A stretch of 64,000 nucleotides of DNA from assembly GCF_000013605.1 (NCBI RefSeq), contig NC_007908.1, forward strand, positions 1,240,001 through 1,304,000, in the 5' to 3' direction. Positions 1-10,585 of the stretch are shown here, one piece after another (position 1 is the first letter of the stretch; each line of letters starts with the position of its first letter). The stretch comes from Rhodoferax ferrireducens T118. GTDB taxonomy: Bacteria; Pseudomonadota; Gammaproteobacteria; Burkholderiales; Burkholderiaceae_C. Position numbers and translations under genes: made by a program. The notes beneath the pieces are model-generated. The model saw only the letters and a program-made list of their open reading frames with translations, did no database searches and had not been told where the DNA came from.

Positions 1-183
1 AGGTTGTGCGGCCGTCGAAGGATGACTCTGGGTCTGTTGAGTCAATTGACTTGACTTTCCATGACCCGGAGTGGCCTCGACACTCTGACCCTTTTGCTCG
101 CTAAGTAACCGCAATAGGTAAGTTCCTTCCGCCGCGTCAAAGACAACGGCCAACGCCAATACCAGATAGAGGAATTGTTTCAT
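1..183 (-). CDS. Small membrane or secreted protein, partial
   Basis: An open frame starts with ATG at 183 and runs off the left edge (61 codons seen). A purine-rich GAAGGGGG ribosome-binding site lies just upstream. The protein begins MKQFLYLVLALAVVFDA, a basic start followed by a hydrophobic stretch (residues 4-15), so it is either a signal peptide or one membrane anchor. The remainder is polar and rich in Gln, Ser and Thr. I do not recognise a family. The C-terminus is missing. Confidence 0.5.
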   Translation of the reverse strand, partial: MKQFLYLVLALAVVFDAAEGTYLLRLLSEQKGQSVEATPGHGKSSQLTQQTQSHPSTAAQP

Positions 184-546
184 GTGAATGCCCCCTTCAA
201 GAGCTACCATCTTGTATGCCACCAAGTAACTTTGTCCAAATGTACATCAAGGATTAAAAAGTAATAGTTGCACTTGGAAAGTTTCTTGGCTGCGTTGAAA
301 GTAGTAAAAATATTTCCGCTGATCAATGCGCGGACGCAAAAAAACGTAAGGTTTACCGCGCATTCAAGTTGAGTTTATTGAAACAAATCGCCTCGACGTA
401 GACTGATTTCCGACTTAGAGCTTCAGGTAAAAGTTAGGGTAAGCCCCGTAGATAAATAACATTTGTTGCAATATACTTGTGCAACTGTACCAGTTTAAGC
501 GGCCGGTGCAGCCAACTTGAGCTTGGGGCCCTTCGGGGCTCCTTTT
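184..546. other. Non-coding stretch with inverted repeat
   Basis: No convincing gene is seen in these 363 bases on either strand. It is AT-rich and holds an inverted repeat GTTGCA/TGCAAC (465-470 and 480-485). It ends in a plus-strand terminator at 525-548. A terminator reading rightward with no plus-strand gene before it suggests a short untranslated transcript, such as a small RNA, from this interval. That is inference only. Confidence 0.3.
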
Positions 547-548
547 TT
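525..548 (+). terminator. Rho-independent terminator
   Basis: A seven-base-pair stem GGGGCCC/GGGCTCC with one G-U pair closes a TTCG loop and is followed directly by six T residues. The T run is on the plus strand, so it ends rightward transcription. The only gene to its right, clc, is on the other strand and ends here. Confidence 0.75.
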
Positions 549-1869
549 ATGTCCGGAGCCTTGGTAAGCGTTGCAGCTGCAATTCAGCCAATGATGGATA
601 AAGGGGCGCGCTGATCAGGCGCGACACGCCGCTGGCTACCAACGCGCTAGCCATCAGACTGAGCACCAGTGCATGCCCGTCCACCATCTCCATGACAATG
701 ATGAAGGCGGTCAGTGGGGCCTGTGTGACAGCTGCCAGGAAACCTGCCATGCCCAAGGCGATGAGTGTGGGGGCATTCACATAAGCGGTCAGTTGAGCGA
801 TGTCGTTGCCCAGGGCTCCGCCAATCGCCAGGGATGGGGCAAATAGTCCGCCAGGCACGCCCGCCCACGCTGTAATCCAGGTAGCCATGAATTTGAACAA
901 CACGTACAAGGAAGAGGAATCACCGCTTCCTTCCAGCATATCGCGCGTATGGTTGTAGCCACTTCCATAGGTGTCCCCGTGACTGACTACACCCAAGATC
1001 GCCACCACCAACCCGCAAGCTGCCGCAAATAGCACAGGCGCTTTTTTGCGAAACTTACTGAATCGGTCGGCTGACTTGCCAGACAATGAGACCATCAGTA
1101 CTCGGGAAAATAGACCACCCGCTGCACCGCTGCACACGGCGACCAGCAAACCTGGCAACAGCAATCCCATGCTCAGGTTTTCGATCCGGATCACGCCGAA
1201 GTAGGTGGAATTTCCGTACACGGAAATTGCCATCAAGCCAGCCAGCACAATGGCGGCCAACAGCAAGCCGTTGCTGCGCTGTTCGGGCTTTCGTGACAAC
1301 TCTTCGATGGCAAACATCACGCCACCCAAAGGTGTATTGAAAGCCGCCGCAATACCCGCTGCACCTCCGGCGAGTATTAAACCGTGCTCTGACACCGTGG
1401 ACTTTGAGGGTAGCCATCGACGGGCATGGTGCATCACACCAGCCGCGATCTGCACTGACGGCCCTTCTCGCCCCAGGGACAGTCCGGCCAATAGACCCCA
1501 AGTCGTCAGCAGGATTTTGGAGACCGTCAACCTCAAGGACACATAGATTCGACGATGAACGGGTTGCACTTCATGCGTCAGTGCCGCCATGACCTGCGGA
1601 ATCCCCGAACCAGCCGCACCCGGCGCGTATCTTTGGGTCAGCCAGGCAATTGCCGCCGTCGAAACGGGGGTCCAGAGCAAAGGTGACCACCAGTAGCTTC
1701 TTTGCATTGAAAAAAATTGCGCCAGTGCATGGTCAGTCAACCAAGTCAAGGCAACCACCGTCAGGCCTGCCAGCGCGGCAAACGCCAGCACTATCCCACG
1801 GCCAGTCCACAGACGCCAGTCATAAAGCTCTTGGCGCAGAGCAGAAAAGACAGGGGGTTGAAGTTTCAT
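547..1869 (-). CDS. clcA: ClC-family chloride channel / H+:Cl- antiporter
   Basis: This 440-residue, many-helix membrane protein belongs to the voltage-gated chloride channel (ClC) superfamily, which moves chloride across the inner membrane as channel or Cl-/H+ exchanger. The selectivity-filter motifs are present in order: GSGIP (87-91), GREGP (133-137, with gating Glu135) and GGLFAP near residue 340. An AIEE segment follows the first filter, where the inner proton-transfer glutamate of antiporters lies, so exchange rather than pure channel function is plausible. There is no C-terminal CBS domain, so it is the short bacterial form. It is divergent from the peptidase gene at 2123 across a 250-base spacer. 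The family assignment is firm. The symbol is by family only. Confidence 0.9.
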   Translation of the reverse strand: MKLQPPVFSALRQELYDWRLWTGRGIVLAFAALAGLTVVALTWLTDHALAQFFSMQRSYWWSPLLWTPVSTAAIAWLTQRYAPGAAGSGIPQVMAALTHEVQPVHRRIYVSLRLTVSKILLTTWGLLAGLSLGREGPSVQIAAGVMHHARRWLPSKSTVSEHGLILAGGAAGIAAAFNTPLGGVMFAIEELSRKPEQRSNGLLLAAIVLAGLMAISVYGNSTYFGVIRIENLSMGLLLPGLLVAVCSGAAGGLFSRVLMVSLSGKSADRFSKFRKKAPVLFAAACGLVVAILGVVSHGDTYGSGYNHTRDMLEGSGDSSSLYVLFKFMATWITAWAGVPGGLFAPSLAIGGALGNDIAQLTAYVNAPTLIALGMAGFLAAVTQAPLTAFIIVMEMVDGHALVLSLMASALVASGVSRLISAPLYPSLAELQLQRLPRLRT

Positions 1870-2122
1870 GAGGCACTTCCGTCGTGAGCCAATTGGGAGA
1901 AGAATGCCGCGCTTTGTGACAACTTAACAGTATTTTAACAAATGCATTGTGATACATTCACACAAATATATTTCAATCAGGACATTTGACCCGTAGCGTT
2001 TGCTCCCCACCACTTCTTACTTACAAGTCAAGTGAACGGTAGATGAGACTCGAAAAAGACGATGCAGCCTTCTCCCAATTCTTCACTTAGGTTTGTATTC
2101 GCAAGCTCAAATTCCCGTTCAA

Positions 2123-2971
2123 ATGCTGAAACATCTTTTCGTGTGTCTTGCAATCTGCTCAGCAGCCAGCGCGTCCGCCATGTCGTTTGGCTCTCAGCAT
2201 GCCATCGTTGTTAATAACGAATCCGGCGAAATTTTGTTCGAAGAAAATGCGAGTTCTGTTGTTCCAATTGCTTCTTTAACCAAGTTAATGACGGCAATGG
2301 TCGTGCTGGATAGCAAGCCAGATATGGAAGAAAAAATTTCTATCCAATTAGCGGACGTCGATATGTTCAAACACAGCGCTTCGCATGTTCCTTTAGGGAC
2401 AACGTTACCTCGGAGAGAGGTTTTGCAACTAGCGCTGATGTCATCGGACAATCGCGCTGCCGCATCACTTGCACGGACCTATCCAGGCGGAAATCCGGCT
2501 TTTGTCAAAGCCGTTCATGAAAAGATCAAGTCGCTCGGAATGATCAATACGGTCATCAAAGAGCCAACGGGTCTGTCTCCCGAAAACGCCTCGACAGCAG
2601 CCGATCTCGCAAAAATGGCGTTCGCCGCGTCCCGATATCCGGTCATCGTCAATATCACAACGGATCGGTCCGACCTGATCAACATGCAGGGCCGAAGCGT
2701 GGAATTTCACAACACCAACCGACTCGTTGGCAAACGCGGGTGGGACATCCTGTTGTCCAAAACTGGGTTTACCAATGAAGCGGGACACTGCCTGATCATG
2801 CGAATCAAGCTGGCGGGAAAAAATACCACCTTGGTTTTACTGAATGCGAAGGCCAGTTCTTCAACTTTCTTTGATGCTTTGAACATACGTCGTTTTTTGG
2901 CAAAACAAACGATTCTTCAGCCCTCAATAACATCAACGCTTCATAAGCGTCATCACTTCAAGCTGTCGTAG
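2123..2971 (+). CDS. pbpG: D-alanyl-D-alanine endopeptidase (PBP7-like, S11)
   Basis: This is a peptidase S11 (low-molecular-weight penicillin-binding protein) of about 282 residues, expected to cut D-Ala-mDAP cross-links of peptidoglycan in the periplasm. The three active-site motifs are all visible: S51-L-T-K54, S108-D-N110 and K213-T-G215. The ATG at 2123 is preferred because it begins a clean signal peptide (MLKHLFVCLAICSAASASA). A TTG 30 bases upstream in the same frame would put polar residues before it. The length and lack of the long C-terminal domain of PBP5/6 fit PBP7/PbpG. It stands alone, with no obvious operon partner. Confidence 0.85.
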   Translation: MLKHLFVCLAICSAASASAMSFGSQHAIVVNNESGEILFEENASSVVPIASLTKLMTAMVVLDSKPDMEEKISIQLADVDMFKHSASHVPLGTTLPRREVLQLALMSSDNRAAASLARTYPGGNPAFVKAVHEKIKSLGMINTVIKEPTGLSPENASTAADLAKMAFAASRYPVIVNITTDRSDLINMQGRSVEFHNTNRLVGKRGWDILLSKTGFTNEAGHCLIMRIKLAGKNTTLVLLNAKASSSTFFDALNIRRFLAKQTILQPSITSTLHKRHHFKLS

Positions 2972-3145
2972 ATTCGACCCGAAGTCACGGCACTTTAACG
3001 TTCTTTTATTCAAAATTAAAACAGACGAATCGCCTGCTTCGGTCCTGAGTATTGGGCTGAGAAAGGCCAACACAACAAGGCCGTGCTTGGATGCCACCTT
3101 CCTACAAATCTACGCGGAACCCGCAACCATTCTGGAACCCCTGAA

Positions 3146-3838
3146 ATGAACCAAGACCTGTCGATCCTGCGCCTGGTGCTCAATGCCAGCGTCGTTGTGC
3201 AACTGGTGATGCTGCTGCTGGTGGTGGTCTCCATGGCCAGCTGGGCCGCTATTTTTCGCAAGCTGTTTGCCCTGAAACGGGTGAAATTGCTCAACGACAC
3301 CTTCGAGCGCGAGTTCTGGTCTGGCACCAGCCTTAATGATCTGTTCTCTGCCGCCGCCCAAAACGCCCGCGACTCCGGCCCGTTGGAACGCATTTTTGCC
3401 AGCGGCATGCGTGAATACCAAAAGCTGCGCGAGCGTCACATCACCGACGCCAGCACCCTGATGGACGGCGCCCGCCGCGCCATGCGCGCGAGCTACCAGC
3501 GCGAGCTCGATGTGGTGGAGGCCAACCTCTCGTTCCTGGCCTCGGTCGGCTCAGTCTCACCGTATCTCGGCTTGTTTGGCACCGTCTGGGGCATCATGCA
3601 CGCCTTCACCGGGCTGGCGTCCATGCAAACGGTGACCCTCGCCACGGTGGCCCCGGGCATTGCCGAGGCATTGGTGGCCACTGCCATTGGCCTGTTTGCC
3701 GCCATTCCCGCCGTGGTGGCTTACAACCGCTTCGCCCACGACATTGACCGCATCGCGATCCGGCTGGAGACCTTCATTGAAGAGTTCTCCAACATCCTGC
3801 AGCGCAACGTCAGCGCCCAGTCGGCCTCCGGTCACTGA
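3146..3838 (+). CDS. tolQ: TolQ (MotA/TolQ/ExbB proton channel)
   Basis: This 230-residue inner-membrane protein has the three-helix layout of TolQ/ExbB. Helix 1 is near residues 15-38, a long cytoplasmic loop follows, and helices 2 and 3 lie around 130-200 with the conserved PYLGLFGTVWGIMHAF segment. With TolR it forms the proton-driven motor that energises TolA during outer-membrane constriction. ATG 3146 was chosen because an earlier in-frame ATG (3083) adds an unrelated polar tail and 3146 starts at the family N-terminus. It is followed after 13 bases by tolR. TolQ rather than ExbB is called because a TolA with a long coiled coil completes the set. Confidence 0.88.
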   Translation: MNQDLSILRLVLNASVVVQLVMLLLVVVSMASWAAIFRKLFALKRVKLLNDTFEREFWSGTSLNDLFSAAAQNARDSGPLERIFASGMREYQKLRERHITDASTLMDGARRAMRASYQRELDVVEANLSFLASVGSVSPYLGLFGTVWGIMHAFTGLASMQTVTLATVAPGIAEALVATAIGLFAAIPAVVAYNRFAHDIDRIAIRLETFIEEFSNILQRNVSAQSASGH

Positions 3839-3851
3839 AAGGAGCCCCAGC

Positions 3852-4271
3852 ATGGCCTCAGTCATCAGTCGCGGGCGCGGTCGGCGCACCATCAGCGAGA
3901 TCAACATGGTGCCCTTCATCGACGTGATGCTGGTGCTGCTGATCATTTTCATGGTCACCGCGCCGCTGATCACGCCCAGCGTGATCGACCTGCCCAGCGT
4001 CGGCAAAGCCGCCCGTCAGCCCGACCAGGTGATTCAAATCATCATCGGCAAGGACGAAACACTGCAAATGAAAGTGCAAGAAAAATCCAGCCCACTGGGG
4101 CTCAAAGACCTTGCCAGCGCAGTCAAACAAGCGCAAAGCGGGGTCACCAATTCGGCGGTGGTCATCAGCGCCGACAAAAGCATCAAATACGAATCAGTCG
4201 TCAAGGTCATGGACACCCTGCAACGCGCCGGTGTGCAGCGCGTGGGCTTGTCCGTGCAACTGGCCAGTTGA
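3852..4271 (+). CDS. tolR: TolR (ExbD/TolR)
   Basis: This 139-residue protein has one membrane helix and a periplasmic domain. The segment NMVPFIDVMLVLLIIFMVT contains the invariant helix aspartate of ExbD/TolR that carries protons with TolQ. The ATG at 3852 follows an AAAGGAG ribosome-binding site. The frame is open upstream inside tolQ, but that part is a shadow. The C-terminal part (about 60-139) is the peptidoglycan-facing domain. It lies between tolQ and tolA with short spacers, consistent with one operon. Confidence 0.88.
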   Translation: MASVISRGRGRRTISEINMVPFIDVMLVLLIIFMVTAPLITPSVIDLPSVGKAARQPDQVIQIIIGKDETLQMKVQEKSSPLGLKDLASAVKQAQSGVTNSAVVISADKSIKYESVVKVMDTLQRAGVQRVGLSVQLAS

Positions 4272-4280
4272 GGTAGAGGC

Positions 4281-5294
4281 GTGCACGCGGCCACTGATCG
4301 TCTTGAGTTTGCGCCACCGCCCACGCCGGGCCTGCTGCGCTCACTGGCCTTGGCTGTGCTGGCGCACGCGTTTTTGCTGGCCGCCCTGACCTGGGGCGTG
4401 CACTGGAAGCGCGACGCCATCAGGGTGACCGCCGAGGCTGAGTTGTGGTCGGCCGTGCCGCAAGCAGCGGCGCCGAAGCTGGTCGAAGTGCCTATAGAAC
4501 CCACAGCCACACCAGTCACACCGAAACCACCGGTCGTCACGCCTGCACCCCCGACTCCACCCTCTCCGGTGCCGCAGGTTCAACCCAGCCCGCCCGACCC
4601 CAACATCGCCCTTGAGCGCGAGAAATTGCGGGAAAAAAAGGAACTGGAACTCAAAAAACAACAAGCACTGGACAAACAGCGCCTGGAAAAGCAGCGCCTT
4701 GACCAACTGAAGCGGGAAGAACTCAAGCAAGAAAAGCTGCAGCTTGAGAAAAAGCGCTTGCAAGACAAACGCGAAAGCGACAAAAAAGCCGCTGAAGACA
4801 AGAAAGCCGCTGAAGACAAGAAAAAAGCCGCTGAAGACAAGAAGAAAGCTGCTGAAGACAAGAAAAAAGCAGCCCAAGAGGCCCAGCGCAAAGAAGCAAT
4901 CCAAGCGCAAGAGGACGCCAAAAAACTGGCTGCCCAGCGCAAAGCCAATATCGAACGCATGACCGGCCTGGCAGGCGCCAGCGGCGCGCCTACGGCCAGG
5001 GGCACGCAACTGCAATCCAGCGGCCCGTCCGGCAGCTATGCCGGACGCATTCGCACCCGCATCAAACCCAACATCGTGTTCGCCGACGACATTAGCGGCA
5101 ACCCAGCCGCCGAAGTTGAAGTTCGTACCTCACCGGACGGCACCATCATCAGCCGCAAGCTCACCAAACCCAGCGGCGTCAAATCCTGGGATGAAGCCGT
5201 CTTGCGCGCCATCGACAAAACCGAAGTACTGCCGCGTGATGTCGACGGCCGCGTGCCCAGCGCTTTGGTCATCAGCTTCCGGCCAAGGGACTGA
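4281..5294 (+). CDS. tolA: TolA / TonB-like energy transducer
   Basis: This 337-residue protein begins at GTG 4281, ten bases after tolR. It has one N-terminal membrane helix (about 17-40), a Pro/Val-rich linker, then a long Lys/Glu/Ala coiled coil (about 110-225) with near-exact repeats of KKAAEDK. It ends in a TonB/TolA C-terminal fold (about 250-337, with YAGRIRTRIKPNIVF). It spans the periplasm and links the TolQR motor to outer-membrane partners. The operon ends here: tolB and pal, which normally follow, are absent from the window. The internal DNA repeats (around 4780-4870) make this gene prone to length change. Confidence 0.86.
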   Translation: MHAATDRLEFAPPPTPGLLRSLALAVLAHAFLLAALTWGVHWKRDAIRVTAEAELWSAVPQAAAPKLVEVPIEPTATPVTPKPPVVTPAPPTPPSPVPQVQPSPPDPNIALEREKLREKKELELKKQQALDKQRLEKQRLDQLKREELKQEKLQLEKKRLQDKRESDKKAAEDKKAAEDKKKAAEDKKKAAEDKKKAAQEAQRKEAIQAQEDAKKLAAQRKANIERMTGLAGASGAPTARGTQLQSSGPSGSYAGRIRTRIKPNIVFADDISGNPAAEVEVRTSPDGTIISRKLTKPSGVKSWDEAVLRAIDKTEVLPRDVDGRVPSALVISFRPRD

Positions 5295-5717
5295 GACAGT
5301 ATTCCACCCTGCCGCCCTGCAAATCTAAGGCTACGGACGGGTGCCCTCAAATCGTCAGCCGAAGCTGATGACAGCGCGATTTCTTGAAGATCGCATTGTT
5401 CCTTTTCCCATTTTGTGGCCTTTGATGCCTGCTTCTGGGACCCGTAGAGGCAGGCAAAAGGGCCCGATCGCATCGGTTTGAATTGGTGACAGCCTACTGT
5501 TCGTCAACTATTGACCAAAAAAACCTCGATCATTTCTCTGCGGTGCGTTTGATATGCATCAACTGGCGTACCTTATCGGGCACTATTCTTTGGATCTCGC
5601 GCCGGTCTCCTTCCTGCTCTGACAACGCGAGATCCGCCCGCATTGGGGCATTCATCCAGCTTGGGCGGGTAAATACACAAAAATTGCAATGCCAAATCTG
5701 CACGCAATGAAATCAGG
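5295..5717. other. Intergenic stretch after tolA
   Basis: No gene is supported here. A hairpin-capable GTCAGC-CGAA-GCTGA sequence lies near 5354-5368 without a T run, so it is at best a weak transcript end. I see no tolB or pal remnant. Confidence 0.3.
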
Positions 5718-6029
5718 ATGAGCGTCCAGCACGAACACGAGGCCGTGGGCAAGGCACTTTCCCGCTGCGAGAGCGATCCGCATACGCTGGTTCAGATCCT
5801 GCGGGAGACGCAAGAGCTGGCGGGTTGGCTGTTTCGTGCCGTGTTAGGTGTAGGGGCGCGCGAACTGACCTTGAATCTGGCCCATGTAGAAGTTGCGGTC
5901 GGCTTCTATCGCTTCTTCCATACGCGACCGGTGGGGCGATTAAGCACGCCCGACCTGAAATGGCCGAGCAGAGCGGACACTAGGTCGCAAGCGTGGCGGT
6001 TGGCAGCAGCGCCACGGCCAAGGGGCTGA
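5718..6029 (+). pseudogene. NuoE/HoxE-like [2Fe-2S] subunit fragment
   Basis: The frame encodes about 100 residues. HTLVQILRETQELAGWL, AHVEVAVGFYRFF and HTRPVGR match the N-terminal helical part of the NuoE/HoxE/FdsG thioredoxin-like subunit (NADH dehydrogenase, NAD-reducing hydrogenase, formate dehydrogenase gamma). After the PVGR segment, where the family continues into its ferredoxin fold with four cluster cysteines, the similarity stops and the reading runs into junk before atpD. No cysteine ligands are present, so it cannot bind a cluster. I read it as a truncated relic lying directly upstream of the N-ATPase operon. The match is by eye. Confidence 0.5.
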
Positions 6030-7960
<1,931 letters not shown>

Positions 7961-7968
<8 letters not shown>

Positions 7969-8296
7969 CGAACCAAAGAAACCCCCGAAAAAGGTGTCGG
8001 ACTATGTCGGGCAGGTCGGGGTAAAGGCGGCCCGCAAGCTCAAGGCACAGCGCAACACCACGCCGGGCGTCTGGTTCGGCTTGGGCATGATGGGGCTTAT
8101 CGGCTGGTCGGTGGTCATTCCGACGTTGCTCGGGGCGGCGCTTGGTCTTTGGCTGGACGAGCGCTATCCGGGAGGTCGCTCCTGGACGCTGGCGCTGTTG
8201 GTGGCGGGGCTTGCGATCGGCTGTTTCAATGCGTGGCATTGGGTCGCCAAGGAAGACAAGGCCATGCGGGAGGAGCAGGAGAATGACGATGAATGA
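7961..8296 (+). CDS. atpQ: N-ATPase AtpQ (AtpI-like) membrane protein
   Basis: This 111-residue protein has a lysine-rich N-terminus, two membrane helices (about 45-68 and 76-95) and an acidic tail (KEDKAMREEQENDDE). It matches the AtpI/AtpQ position and size in N-ATPase operons, where it is thought to help assemble or ion-load the rotor with AtpR. It overlaps atpC by eight bases and atpR by about 14. Confidence 0.82.
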
Positions 8297-8603
8297 AACG
8301 TTGACACTGGCCCTCGCGTGGGTGGCGGGCGGAGTGCTCGGGACAATTTTCTTTGGCGGCCTTTGGTGGACAGTTCGCAAGGGCGTCTCGTCCAAACAAC
8401 CGGCACTTTGGTTGTTCAGTAGCCTGCTGCTGCGGATAGGCATTGCCCTGGCTGGATTCTATTTTGTCTCGGGTGGTCATTGGGAACGGCTGCTGGCGTG
8501 TCTTCTTGGCTTTGTTGTGGCACGCCTGGTCGTGACGTGGATGACCCGCTCGTCGGGCAAAAACCAAACGCGCCCGGCACGGGAGGCTAGCCATGCGCCT
8601 TAG
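8283..8603 (+). CDS. atpR: N-ATPase AtpR membrane protein
   Basis: This roughly 106-residue, three-helix membrane protein has helices near 8-27, 42-60 and 65-85. It is specific to N-ATPase operons and always sits between atpQ and atpB. A role in rotor assembly with AtpQ is proposed for the family. Starts at 8283 or 8289 are both possible. It overlaps atpQ upstream and atpB downstream, indicating tight co-translation. Confidence 0.82.
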   Translation: MTMNETLTLALAWVAGGVLGTIFFGGLWWTVRKGVSSKQPALWLFSSLLLRIGIALAGFYFVSGGHWERLLACLLGFVVARLVVTWMTRSSGKNQTRPAREASHAP

Positions 8604-9288
8604 TCCCGATGAGATAATTTTCTGGCAACACGGATTTCTCAAGCTGAATGCCACCATTGTATTCACGTGGGGTCTGATGCTCGTGCTGGCCGTCGGCTCG
8701 AAACTCATTACGCGCAAACTCTCGACGGGTCTGAAACGGTCGCGCTGGCAGAATCTTCTGGAAATCGTCGTCACCGCCATCGAGAAACAAATCGAAGAGG
8801 TTGGTCTGCGCGACCCGAAGAAGTATCTCGGCTTTCTAGGCACGCTTTTTCTGTTCGTCGCCACAGCCAGCCTGTGCACTGTCATTCCCGGCTACGAGCC
8901 GCCGACCGGTTCGCTGTCGACGACCGCAGCGCTGGCGTTTTGCGTATTTGTGGCCGTGCCGTTTTTCGGCATCAAGGACCAGGGCTTGGGTGGCTACCTC
9001 AAGTCCTACGTCGAGCCGACGGTCATCATGCTGCCGTTTAACATCATCAGTGAAATCTCGCGCACGCTGGCCCTGGCCGTTCGCCTGTTCGGCAACATGA
9101 TGAGCGGGGCAATGATTATCGGTATTCTGCTCACTATCACGCCCTTTATCTTTCCGATCGTCATGACGGCGCTCGGCCTGCTCACCGGCATGGTGCAGGC
9201 CTATATCTTCAGCATCCTGGCCGCCGTTTACATCGCGGCCGCCACGCGGGGCCGCAAGCCAAAGCCTGAACCCGGTGAAAAACATTGA
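8593..9288 (+). CDS. atpB: N-ATPase F0 subunit a
   Basis: Subunit a (231 residues) is the stator side of the ion path. The essential arginine is R164 in LALAVRLFGNMMSG, and the C-terminal LTGMVQAYIFSILAAVYIAAA helix is well kept. Five to six membrane helices are visible. The start overlaps the end of atpR. The short basic tail RGRKPKPEPGEKH is like the Pro/Lys tails of other subunits here. Confidence 0.93.
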   Translation: MRLSPDEIIFWQHGFLKLNATIVFTWGLMLVLAVGSKLITRKLSTGLKRSRWQNLLEIVVTAIEKQIEEVGLRDPKKYLGFLGTLFLFVATASLCTVIPGYEPPTGSLSTTAALAFCVFVAVPFFGIKDQGLGGYLKSYVEPTVIMLPFNIISEISRTLALAVRLFGNMMSGAMIIGILLTITPFIFPIVMTALGLLTGMVQAYIFSILAAVYIAAATRGRKPKPEPGEKH

Positions 9289-9319
9289 AGCACGAATTAC
9301 TACGACCTAAGGAAATACT

Positions 9320-9601
9320 ATGGATAGCTTGACAATCATCGCGGTGGCATCAATTGTCATTGCCGGCATTACCACCGGTTTCGGTTGTATGGGCCCTGCG
9401 CTGGCGGAAGGGCGGGCAGTCGCGACAGCGCTAACTGCACTATCGCAGCAGCCCGACGCCTCCGCCACTATCACCCGGACCCTGTTTGTCGGTCTGGCGA
9501 TGATCGAATCCACCGCGATCTACTGCTTCGTGGTCTCGATGATTCTCATTTTCGCCAATCCGTTCTGGAATCACGTCATCGCCCAAACAGCGGGAAAGTA
9601 A
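9320..9601 (+). CDS. atpE: N-ATPase F0 rotor subunit c
   Basis: This 93-residue two-helix c subunit is slightly longer than usual. The outer helix has the ion carboxylate E63 in MIESTAIY, so the Na+-type side chains S64, T65 and Y68 are present. In the inner helix, GPALAEGRA puts a glutamate (E30) where Na+-type rings such as that of Ilyobacter have Gln32. Two carboxylates per site are known from N-ATPase rings, and ion choice (Na+ or H+) cannot be settled from sequence. The polar loop is LSQQPDAS. Confidence 0.93.
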   Translation: MDSLTIIAVASIVIAGITTGFGCMGPALAEGRAVATALTALSQQPDASATITRTLFVGLAMIESTAIYCFVVSMILIFANPFWNHVIAQTAGK

Positions 9602-9604
9602 GCC

Positions 9605-10585
9605 ATGCTGATCGATTGGTTCACGGTCGTCGCGCAGGCACTCAACTTCCTCATTCTGGTATGGTTGCTGAAGCGTTTTCTTTACCAGCCCATCCTCGAC
9701 GCCATCGACGCACGGGAAAAGCGGATCGCATTGGAACTCGCGGACGCCGATACGAAAAGGGCCGATGCGAAAAGGGAACGTGACGAGTTCCAGCAAAAGA
9801 ACGAGGTCTTCGATCAGCAGCGCGCCGCGCTTCTCGGCAAGGCAATGGAAGAAGCGAAGACTGAACGTCAGCGACTGCTCGACGACGCGCGGCACGCCGC
9901 CGACGCCTTGGCTACCAAGCGGCAGGAAGCGCTGAGAAGCGCGCAGCGGAGCATGAGCGAAGCGCTCAGCCACCGGGCGCGCGACGAGGTTTTTGCCATT
10001 GCACGCAAGGCGCTGGGCGATCTCGCTACGACGAGTCTGGAAGAACGGATGGGCGAAGTGTTCACCCGCCGCTTGCGCGAGATGGACGCCAAGGCGAAAG
10101 CAGCGCTGGGCGAGGCGCTCAAGACAGCGTCTGAACCCGCGCTCGTGCGCAGCGCGTTCGAGCTGCCCGCAGATCAACGCGCAGCGATTCAAAATGCGAT
10201 CAACGAAACCTTCTCGGCTGACATACCCCTGCACTTCGCGACCGCGCCGGAAGTGGTCTGCGGAATCGAACTTAGTACGAATGGACAAAAGGTGGGGTGG
10301 AGCATCACCGATTATCTGGCGTCGCTGGAAAAGGGTGTCGACGAACTTCTGAAAGAGAGGGACAAAGCTGAACCCCAGTCCGAGTTGACAAGGCAGATCC
10401 GCAAGCGCGCCTATGAGCTCTACGAACAGCAAGGCCGTAAGGAGGGTAGAGCAGTACAGAACTGGGATAAGGCGGAGAGCGAGATTCGGAAAGAGAATCT
10501 TAGTCCCGCCAAAACCGAGCCTCCGCCTGAAGCCAAAGCCAAACCGAAGCCTGAAGAACCTAAGCCCGAGATCGGGAGCCCATGA
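9605..10585 (+). CDS. atpF: N-ATPase peripheral-stalk subunit b, delta-like C-terminus
   Basis: This 326-residue subunit b is about twice the normal length. Residues 1-25 form the membrane helix ([21 protein letters not shown]), and about 35-175 are a long charged coiled coil. About 180-255 resemble the C-terminal part of subunit delta (for example [36 protein letters not shown]). The tail is Pro/Lys/Glu-rich. No separate atpH is present in the operon, so this b subunit probably supplies the delta function of joining the stalk to the F1 head. Its last four bases (ATGA) overlap the start of atpA. Confidence 0.9.
   Translation: MLIDWFTVVAQALNFLILVWLLKRFLYQPILDAIDAREKRIALELADADTKRADAKRERDEFQQKNEVFDQQRAALLGKAMEEAKTERQRLLDDARHAADALATKRQEALRSAQRSMSEALSHRARDEVFAIARKALGDLATTSLEERMGEVFTRRLREMDAKAKAALGEALKTASEPALVRSAFELPADQRAAIQNAINETFSADIPLHFATAPEVVCGIELSTNGQKVGWSITDYLASLEKGVDELLKERDKAEPQSELTRQIRKRAYELYEQQGRKEGRAVQNWDKAESEIRKENLSPAKTEPPPEAKAKPKPEEPKPEIGSP

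Noticed and set aside
4780..4870. Tandem AAGCCGCTGAAGACAAGAAA repeats as a separate repeat element
   Set aside because: They encode the regular KKAAEDK coiled coil of TolA and are explained by the protein.
4341..5015. Long minus-strand frame opposite tolA
   Set aside because: It is a Phe/Leu/Ser-rich shadow of the Lys/Glu coiled-coil coding sequence, with no ribosome site.
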